Below are positions 5,845 to 11,723 of a stretch of DNA of 11,723 nucleotides, piece after piece. Source of the DNA: Bacteroidales bacterium UBA5266 (GTDB lineage: Bacteria; Bacteroidota; Bacteroidia; Bacteroidales; WCHB1-69). The position numbers and the translations under genes were made by a program. The number at the start of each line of letters is the position of its first letter. Within the stretch, counting starts at the first letter, position 1. The DNA is taken from contig DHTG01000099.1 of NCBI GenBank assembly GCA_002411545.1, positions 1-11,723 of the forward strand, in the 5' to 3' direction. The notes under the pieces were generated by a model. It had not been told where the DNA came from and did no database searches. It saw only the letters and a program-made list of their open reading frames with translations.

Positions 5845-6687
5845 TTATAACTTAATATGTATTTCATGATTTTGTTTAGCTTTATTCAAAGCCTCTTCGC
5901 GGATTTGTTCTCGTAATGTCCGGCGACGTTGATCAAGTATACCTTTTTTAATACGCTCTTTTTCCATACTCAATGGAGAATATGTTTCATTGATTTTGAA
6001 ATCGAGGATATTCACTAAATATACACTGTTGGTATCGCTCAATTCGATGTAACGATTATTTTGTAAAAATTGTTCTTGATTATAGGTATTAATAGGTATT
6101 TCTTTTAAGATATCATCAAACAACAACCAATCGTATTCCAAATACATATTTTCAGCGTATTTAATGCATAAATCTTCCATTTTCTTTTGTTCTTGGGAGC
6201 TACGGTTCTCTTTGAACAATAATTTTTTAATGGTTTGATTTTGATTGAGTGTAAGAGGTAATTTCACATAATTAACTTTAACAATATTTTTTCTCATTTC
6301 AAAATCCGATTTATGGGCTTGATAGTAAGTTTCGATTTCATTTTCGGGCACTTCTTTATCCAATAACTCCTCTACTTTTTTATTCTCATAAGCAAAAATC
6401 AGTAGTGTTTGGTAATAATCTTTCAATTGTTTATCGAAATTTTTCTCCTGATGCGTCAATGAACGTTCGGCTTCATGCGCCAAAGCTTGCTTTTGCGTCC
6501 ATTGTTCTATATAATACGATTGTATCGTAACACTATCCGCCGACGCATCAAAATCGGGAATCATTTCTTGCAAGTCGCTTAAAGTTAAATTTTCATCATA
6601 GACACTTGCCACGACAACATCGTTTGTACGCGAACATGACATACAAAACAAGCAACAAATCAAAACCGAAGTAAGGCTATATTTCAT
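5845..6687 (-). CDS. Exported lipoprotein related to SurA/PpiC, PPIase domain degenerate
   Basis: 280 residues. It begins MKYSLTSVLICCLFCMSCSR: a short basic/hydrophobic signal ending in Cys18 with Ser at -1, so a probable lipoprotein with an imperfect lipobox. The layout copies SurA-type proteins: an N-terminal helical chaperone region (to about 125), a parvulin-like middle with KNIVKVNYVKLPL as the first strand and NSVYLVNILDFK as the last, and a basic C-terminal helix (RRRTLREQIREEALNKAKQ). The expected parvulin signatures are absent (GGxLG, the SEDP-type loop, FGYHIIxV), so catalysis is doubtful and a pure chaperone role is more likely. The ATG at 6687 was chosen over an in-frame TTG at 6690. 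It follows the upstream stop by three bases and is surely co-transcribed. Confidence 0.85.
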   Translation of the reverse strand: MKYSLTSVLICCLFCMSCSRTNDVVVASVYDENLTLSDLQEMIPDFDASADSVTIQSYYIEQWTQKQALAHEAERSLTHQEKNFDKQLKDYYQTLLIFAYENKKVEELLDKEVPENEIETYYQAHKSDFEMRKNIVKVNYVKLPLTLNQNQTIKKLLFKENRSSQEQKKMEDLCIKYAENMYLEYDWLLFDDILKEIPINTYNQEQFLQNNRYIELSDTNSVYLVNILDFKINETYSPLSMEKERIKKGILDQRRRTLREQIREEALNKAKQNHEIHIKL

Positions 6688-6690
6688 CAA

Positions 6691-8751
6691 TTATTCTTTA
6701 ATCAAGGATAAAATTTTATCATAATCAACCCACACTTCATTTTCTGCTCGTAAGGTTTTAATCCATTCTTCTTCCAGATAATTCTGATATAAAGAAACGA
6801 TTACTCCTTTAACCTCTTCTAAGGGGCGGGGACTTGGTGCCAGAAATTCTTTCACTTCAACAAACGTCAAGGTAGGTTTATGCATATAGAGATTTCGTAT
6901 TTGTTCTGATTTATAATCCAAGCTAATTTCTGTATTACGGCCTGATTGAGTTGTTTTTATTACTTCTTTCCAATCATTCCAATTGAAAATACTATCAAAA
7001 CTTGCCTCTTGTCCTTTCCATCTGAGCATAAGTTTTTGTAATACAAGCGCTGTTTTTTTGTTTATTTTTTCTTGTGCCTCCAAGGGGCTTTTCCCTTTTT
7101 TTAATAATTTATTCCACTGATTGTAGGCTGTTTCATCGGCAAAAGTGTATGTATTGACTTTTACTCTTACCGGATATAAATAATCGTTTTTTACGTTTTG
7201 ATAGAAAGCCTTCAATCCTATTGTATCTATTTCTGCTTTTTTCCATACTTTGCGTTCACTGAGTTCATATAAAAGAACTCCTTCATGGTATTCTTTCATT
7301 AAGTGAGCAAATTCGGGATATTTTTTTTCAAGCATAGCATCTTCATAATCCATGACTGTTTGCTCAACATACTGTTTATAATTGAACATAACAAGTTCAT
7401 CCAAATTAACATTCTGAACTCCTTCGTATTGATTTTCTTCCAAGTAAGCAGCAAAATCTTTTTGCGTATAGGCCTTTCCATCCAATTCAAACAAAGGTTG
7501 ATTCCAAGAAGCGGCTGCTTGAGCTTTCCATTGTCCATTAAATATCGAAGAATCAATGGTGTAGAATTGTTCGAGCGCCGGAAATTTACCTTTAATTTTC
7601 AATTCTTTAAAATTATATTCTTTTTTCAATCGTTCCACAAAAGCTTCTTTGCTTTTATGGGAGCGAGAATCTTTCATGATACGATGTTTTGTAGCTGATT
7701 TAATTTCATCATTGATTTCTACGGGAATTCTTTGCGTAAGTTTAACAATATGCATCCCATAAAAGGTTTCGAAAGGTTTAGACACTTCGTTTGTTTCTAA
7801 ACCGTATAAATGTTGCACGAAATCGCCATCAAAACGGGAAGCGGAAAACAATGGCAAAGCACCTTTTCTTTCAATCAACCCTTTATCTGTACAATATTTT
7901 TGCACAGCTTCGGCAAAATCCATTCCTTCTTGCAAAGCCACATACGCTTCTTGTGCTTTTTCTTTCACTTTCAAGGAGTCTTCTTTCGTAGCATTTTTAG
8001 GATATTCTATTAATATTTGAGAAGCTGCACAACGTCCTAATGCGGGTTTTTTATCTTGAAGATAAATTAGATGATACCCGAATTCCGAACGTACGGGCAT
8101 GGATATTTCACCTACCTTCATAGCGTATACTGCCGATTCAAAAGAATAAATCATATCGAAGACGGTAAAGTATCCCAAATCACCTTTGTTTCCTTTTTGT
8201 GAAATTTTCCCTTCTTGGTTATAGCGGTCTCTAGCAGAAGGGTCGTCCGATTCCTTTTCAGCAAGATCGGCAAAAGAAGCTCCTTTAAGTATCTGTTCGC
8301 GAAGGCTCATAATTTCCTTATACGCTTTCAAAGTATCCTGTGGTTTTGCTTCTAAGGGTAATTTTTTCATGATATGACTTGCTCGAACATCCCATTTCAT
8401 CCGCTCCATGGCTTCATCCAATAAACGTTGATTTACTTCTTTATCGGTTAAGTATGAACGAGCAGCTTGTGCACGATATCCATCTAATTCGTTTAGCAAG
8501 GCTCCAATAGTGTCTAAACGAAGTGATATGGCTTCGGCGTATTTCAAGCGAAAATTAATGTATAAATCAATGTATTCGCGCAAGTCTTGTTCGTTTGTGT
8601 TTTTTAAATCATTATTTTTTTGATAGGTATTAACAAACTCATCTAAGGTTATGTTCTCTTTACCGATTTTCATGACTATTTTATTGTTCTGGGCAAGCAA
8701 ACAACTCTGAACAAAGATGATTAAAAAACTAAAAACTACAATCTTTTTCAT
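6691..8751 (-). CDS. Exported peptidyl-prolyl cis-trans isomerase with two parvulin domains
   Basis: 686 residues. It has a signal peptide MKKIVVFSFLIIFVQSCLLA with likely cleavage before Gln21; Cys17 in VQSC leaves a lipoprotein reading possible. A SurA_N/PpiD-like helical region (about 25-118) is followed by parvulin domain 1 (121-233: RASHIM, SDDPSAR, GNKGDLGYF, MKVGEISMPV, FGYHLIYL) and domain 2 (240-340: AASQILIEYP, KGALPLF, NEVSKPF, YGMHIVKL). The last 340 residues have no domain I recognise and are rich in Lys/Glu helices. It should act in the periplasm on outer-membrane protein folding beside SurA. It lies 34 bases after guaB and three bases before the lipoprotein gene, in one operon. 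Its length is much greater than E. coli SurA but of a kind seen in Bacteroidota. Confidence 0.92.
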   Translation of the reverse strand: MKKIVVFSFLIIFVQSCLLAQNNKIVMKIGKENITLDEFVNTYQKNNDLKNTNEQDLREYIDLYINFRLKYAEAISLRLDTIGALLNELDGYRAQAARSYLTDKEVNQRLLDEAMERMKWDVRASHIMKKLPLEAKPQDTLKAYKEIMSLREQILKGASFADLAEKESDDPSARDRYNQEGKISQKGNKGDLGYFTVFDMIYSFESAVYAMKVGEISMPVRSEFGYHLIYLQDKKPALGRCAASQILIEYPKNATKEDSLKVKEKAQEAYVALQEGMDFAEAVQKYCTDKGLIERKGALPLFSASRFDGDFVQHLYGLETNEVSKPFETFYGMHIVKLTQRIPVEINDEIKSATKHRIMKDSRSHKSKEAFVERLKKEYNFKELKIKGKFPALEQFYTIDSSIFNGQWKAQAAASWNQPLFELDGKAYTQKDFAAYLEENQYEGVQNVNLDELVMFNYKQYVEQTVMDYEDAMLEKKYPEFAHLMKEYHEGVLLYELSERKVWKKAEIDTIGLKAFYQNVKNDYLYPVRVKVNTYTFADETAYNQWNKLLKKGKSPLEAQEKINKKTALVLQKLMLRWKGQEASFDSIFNWNDWKEVIKTTQSGRNTEISLDYKSEQIRNLYMHKPTLTFVEVKEFLAPSPRPLEEVKGVIVSLYQNYLEEEWIKTLRAENEVWVDYDKILSLIKE

Positions 8752-8785
8752 TATTTTTTTTCTTTATTATAAAATGATTTATTTA

Positions 8786-10264
8786 TTATCGTGAATAATT
8801 AGGGGCTTCGTGTGTGATAGTAACGTCATGCGGATGATTTTCTTGTATACCGGCATTCGTTACTTTAATAAAACGTGCATTTTCTAATTCTTTTATATTT
8901 TTACAACCGGTATAACCCATTCCGGCTCTTAATCCTCCCATCATTTGATGTATGACTTCCGATAACATTCCTTTAAAAGGCACTCGTCCCACGATACCCT
9001 CCGGTACTAATTTTGCGATATCACTTTCAAAATCTTGAAAATATCTGTCTTTTGATCCTTTCTGCATCGCTTCTAAGGAACCCATTCCCCTATAGGTTTT
9101 AAATTTTCTTCCTTCAAAAATAATGGTTTCTCCCGGCGATTCTTCCACCCCGGCAAACAGCGATCCGGCCATGATGGTAGAAGCCCCTGCTGCCAAGGCT
9201 TTGATAATATCACCTGTATATCGTATTCCTCCATCGGCAATGACGGGAATACCATAGTCTTTCAAGGCTTTCGAAACCACATAAACGGCTGCTAATTGAG
9301 GAACTCCTACACCGGCTATAATACGGGTTGTACATATAGATCCCGGACCTATTCCTACTTTCACGGCATCAACTCCCAATTTAGCTAAATCAAGGGCTGC
9401 TTCCGGGGTGGCTATATTCCCTACCACTAATTGAATGTCGGGATATACCTGTTTTATGCGTTTGGTTATTTCCATCACTCCCTTTGAATGCCCATGAGCT
9501 GTATCGAGGACAATGGCATCAACACCTGCTTTTACCAACTCATCCACTCTATCCATACTATCATAAGCTGTACCGACTGCTGCTGCTACCCGCAATCGAC
9601 CGCGATTGTCTTTACAAGCATTCGGACGTGCTTTTATTTTTATAATATCTTTATAGGTGATGAGCCCTATTACTTTATTTTCATTATCAACAACGGGTAG
9701 TTTCTCTATTTTATGTTGTTGCAATATTTCGGCTGCTTTTTCAAAATCGGTAAATTCGGTAATGGTAATGACTTTTTTTGTCATTATCTTAGCTATAGGC
9801 TGAGCCATATCCTTTTCAAAACGTAAATCTCTATTGGTAACGATGCCTTTCAAGCGATTGCTTTTATCCACCACCGGTATACCTCCGATATGATATTCTT
9901 TCATAAGGGCTAAAGTATCGCCCACACTCGCTTTTGAACCTATGGTAATAGGATCGATAATCATTCCGTTTTCAGCGCGTTTTACTTTTTTAACTTCCAA
10001 TGCCTGAAGCTCTATCGACATATTTTTATGAATTACACCTATCCCTCCCTCTTGTGCTATGGCAATGGCTAATTTCGATTCCGTTACGGTGTCCATTGCG
10101 GCTGATACAATGGGTATATTTAAATGTATCTCTTTCGTAAAACAGGTATTCAAATCCACATCGCGTGGCAACACCTCCGTATAAGCAGGCAAAAGCAATA
10201 CATCATCATATGTAAAGCCTTCACCTACAAATTTATTCTTTTCGAACTCATACGATTTATTCAT
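8786..10264 (-). CDS. guaB: Inosine-5'-monophosphate dehydrogenase
   Basis: 492 residues, typical for bacterial IMPDH. It oxidises IMP to XMP with NAD+, the committed step of GTP synthesis, in the cytoplasm. Visible features: N-terminal [17 protein letters not shown]; the paired CBS (Bateman) domain at about 100-215 ([16 protein letters not shown]); the catalytic loop [11 protein letters not shown] with Cys311; the phosphate-binding [10 protein letters not shown] (343-352) and AGSLFAG (366-372); the flap YRGMGS (391-396) and [11 protein letters not shown]; and the MGYTGC end. All key residues are present, so the enzyme should be active and probably nucleotide-regulated through the CBS pair. 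It heads the run of envelope-chaperone genes and has a promoter-like box just upstream. Confidence 0.98.
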   Translation of the reverse strand: MNKSYEFEKNKFVGEGFTYDDVLLLPAYTEVLPRDVDLNTCFTKEIHLNIPIVSAAMDTVTESKLAIAIAQEGGIGVIHKNMSIELQALEVKKVKRAENGMIIDPITIGSKASVGDTLALMKEYHIGGIPVVDKSNRLKGIVTNRDLRFEKDMAQPIAKIMTKKVITITEFTDFEKAAEILQQHKIEKLPVVDNENKVIGLITYKDIIKIKARPNACKDNRGRLRVAAAVGTAYDSMDRVDELVKAGVDAIVLDTAHGHSKGVMEITKRIKQVYPDIQLVVGNIATPEAALDLAKLGVDAVKVGIGPGSICTTRIIAGVGVPQLAAVYVVSKALKDYGIPVIADGGIRYTGDIIKALAAGASTIMAGSLFAGVEESPGETIIFEGRKFKTYRGMGSLEAMQKGSKDRYFQDFESDIAKLVPEGIVGRVPFKGMLSEVIHQMMGGLRAGMGYTGCKNIKELENARFIKVTNAGIQENHPHDVTITHEAPNYSR

Positions 10265-10291
10265 TGCCTTTATTTTTCATGAATTGATACG

Positions 10292-10299
10292 CAAAATTA
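10292..10299 (-). promoter_or_regulatory. Bacteroidota-type -7 box before guaB
   Basis: TAATTTTG on the minus strand fits the TAnnTTTG -7 consensus of Bacteroidota sigma-ABfr promoters and ends 27 bases before the guaB ATG, giving a short leader. A good TTTG at -33 is not present at the usual spacing, so the match is partial. No Shine-Dalgarno is seen, as is usual in this phylum. Confidence 0.5.
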
Positions 10300-10524
10300 C
10301 ATTATTTTTTTATCCCTTGATTGATTGCAATTTTTTTTTGTAAAACTATTTTGTGTATAGTATTATATAACATAAATAAACAAAAGTGTTTAGCTGAATC
10401 ATCATACAATTTCAATCTATAGAATTTTTTCAGTTTTATTATAGGTGTTTTTTTTCTAAACCTTTGATAAAATCAGCATAGATATAGTAAAGGTGAAATA
10501 TGTTTCCCGCGCCGTCTCTTTTGG

Positions 10525-11481
10525 CTATTCTTCCATCATCGACATCATATTGATAGCTTGAGGTAATATGGAAATACGATAATCGGCTTGGGGTAATAAT
10601 TCACCTTCTACTTCGCCTTTACAATAAGGAGAAGATGTAATTTCGACGGTTTTAGATTGAGACAAGGATACTTCCTTAAGCGCTTTTATATGTGTTCCAT
10701 TGTATAATTTACTTACATTGCGTATTACTTTAAAAGGAGATAATTTTCTAATAAACACAACATCAAATATACCATCCACGGGATTAGCCGACGGGACTTG
10801 CCGCATGCCGTTACCATTATATTGACAAATGCCTACGGCTAAGGTAAACATTTCCGCATTAATGGTTTCATTGTCTAAAGTGACTGCTGTTTTTGTGGGA
10901 ACATATTTCAGCAATACTTTTAATAAATTTAAAATGTATACGGTTTTGGTAAAAAGTTTCGATTTATTTTTATTTACTTCTTCAATCACTGCCGCATCAA
11001 AACCGAATCCTGCAATGTTTACAAAATATCTTTTATCGATGATTTGATTATCTTTTACACATTGCACTAATCCTACATCGTGCTTGATAAACCTTGCATG
11101 TGTAAATTCCTTGATTGTTTCCGTATAGGAAGGAGGATATCGATGAGAACGCGTCCAATCATTGCCGGTACCCAAAGGGAAAACACTGACATAAATTTCT
11201 TCAGGATTCACTCCGGATATAAAAATACCATTAATCACTTCGTTAATAGTACCATCTCCACCTACTACGATAAAATGCTTTTCACCTTTTTTACATAATT
11301 CTTCTACCTTTTTAATCCCGAAAGTGGATTCATCGGCAATATGATGCCGATAAGGAATGCCGAGTTTCCCCAATTGTTTCTCGACATATACCCAATAAGC
11401 TAAGCATTTTTCAGATAAAGCATTGGGATTGATAATTACTTGCCACTGATATTCAAGAACATTTAATGGTTGTGCTTGCAT
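10525..11481 (-). CDS. YegS/DagK-type diacylglycerol/lipid kinase family protein
   Basis: 318 residues. The catalytic N-domain carries VVGGDGTINEV (72-82) and PLGTGND (102-108), the nucleotide-binding motifs of the family. The C-terminal beta-sandwich carries VDGIFDVVFI and GEVEGE. It would phosphorylate a membrane lipid such as diacylglycerol, or a related sphingoid or isoprenoid lipid, at the inner membrane; the substrate cannot be read from sequence. The usual NPxaGxGxg loop near the N-terminus is altered: here IINPNALSEKC lacks the glycines, while GGDGT is intact. The ATG shares one base with the TAA of the upstream glycosyltransferase (TAATG), so they are coupled. The pairing with a DPM1-like glycosyltransferase suggests envelope lipid or glycolipid work. 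Confidence 0.9.
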   Translation of the reverse strand: MQAQPLNVLEYQWQVIINPNALSEKCLAYWVYVEKQLGKLGIPYRHHIADESTFGIKKVEELCKKGEKHFIVVGGDGTINEVINGIFISGVNPEEIYVSVFPLGTGNDWTRSHRYPPSYTETIKEFTHARFIKHDVGLVQCVKDNQIIDKRYFVNIAGFGFDAAVIEEVNKNKSKLFTKTVYILNLLKVLLKYVPTKTAVTLDNETINAEMFTLAVGICQYNGNGMRQVPSANPVDGIFDVVFIRKLSPFKVIRNVSKLYNGTHIKALKEVSLSQSKTVEITSSPYCKGEVEGELLPQADYRISILPQAINMMSMMEE

Positions 11482-11723
11482 TATACATGGTATTTAGTAC
11501 GAATAATATATTTATTACGTTCGGAAGAGTTACGTGAAATCATTTCACCTAAAAAACCTGCCAAAAACAATTGCATGCCAAAGACCATGGCCAACAGGGC
11601 TAAATAAAATAAGGGTTGTTCCGTTACTTGGCGATAATAGGCTACATGTTGCGCAATGTTTATCAATTTTTGTATAATTAGCCAAAAGGTAATCACCAAA
11701 CCTATCAAGAATGATAAGCTACC
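11481..11723 (-). CDS. C-terminus of DPM1/GtrB-like glycosyltransferase (family 2), cut by window edge
   Basis: The last 80 residues only; the reading frame stays open to the window edge, so the catalytic domain lies outside. Two transmembrane helices are visible: one from the edge (SLSFLIGLVITFWLII) and one at FYLALLAMVFGMQLFLAGFLG. They are followed by the tail GEMISRNSSERNKYIIR, a pattern typical of polyprenyl-phosphate or undecaprenyl-phosphate sugar transferases in Bacteroidota. Such enzymes load a sugar on a lipid carrier at the inner membrane. It overlaps the lipid kinase start by one base. The identification rests on this tail alone. Confidence 0.75.
   Translation of the reverse strand, partial: GSLSFLIGLVITFWLIIQKLINIAQHVAYYRQVTEQPLFYLALLAMVFGMQLFLAGFLGEMISRNSSERNKYIIRTKYHV

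Noticed and set aside
10340..10400. TATAAT-like sequence on the minus strand far upstream of guaB
   Set aside because: Wrong spacing to a TTTG element and about 100 bases upstream; the TAATTTTG box closer to the start is a better candidate.

Overview
The window reads as chromosomal DNA of a low-G+C Bacteroidota, most likely order Bacteroidales. This rests on the gene order guaB – two-parvulin PPIase – PPIase-like lipoprotein – SurA – MoxR, on a TAnnTTTG-type -7 box before guaB, on the lack of clear Shine-Dalgarno sequences, and on the Bacteroidota-style DPM1/GtrB-like glycosyltransferase tail. Genus cannot be fixed from the sequence alone. Every gene I support lies on the minus strand, so transcription runs from high to low coordinates.

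Core half (about 3250-11723): a glycosyltransferase C-terminus cut by the window edge overlaps a YegS/DagK-type lipid kinase by one base. A 260-base spacer with a probable guaB promoter follows. Then comes a compact series: guaB (IMP dehydrogenase), a 686-residue exported PPIase with two parvulin domains, a 280-residue lipoprotein that looks like a decayed parvulin, a 230-base spacer with strong inverted repeats, surA, and a MoxR AAA+ ATPase overlapping surA by four bases (ATGA). The three adjacent SurA/PpiC-like proteins point to envelope protein folding (outer-membrane protein chaperoning); guaB is the housekeeping head of the cluster.

Accessory half (1-3250): about 1.1 kb without a recognisable gene (2112-3253) carries a 219-base nested inverted-repeat element, a 22-base tandem repeat containing GGCGCC and several small hairpins. 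Next come two unrelated hypothetical genes, a secreted 270-residue protein and a two-TM 171-residue protein. Each is packaged like an integron gene cassette: a few bases after each stop codon lies a conserved block (AACACGTGRTATAA), a second conserved block (TTRCGTATATAYAAT) precedes each gene, and the two ends of each cassette are complementary to each other. No integrase is in the window, so this would be an attC-like cluster without an integrase. A terminator-like hairpin and a truncated multi-TM protein close the left end.

The cassette-like pair at 534-2111 is the most unusual part of the window. The rest is a fairly ordinary conserved operon with a few oddities noted below.
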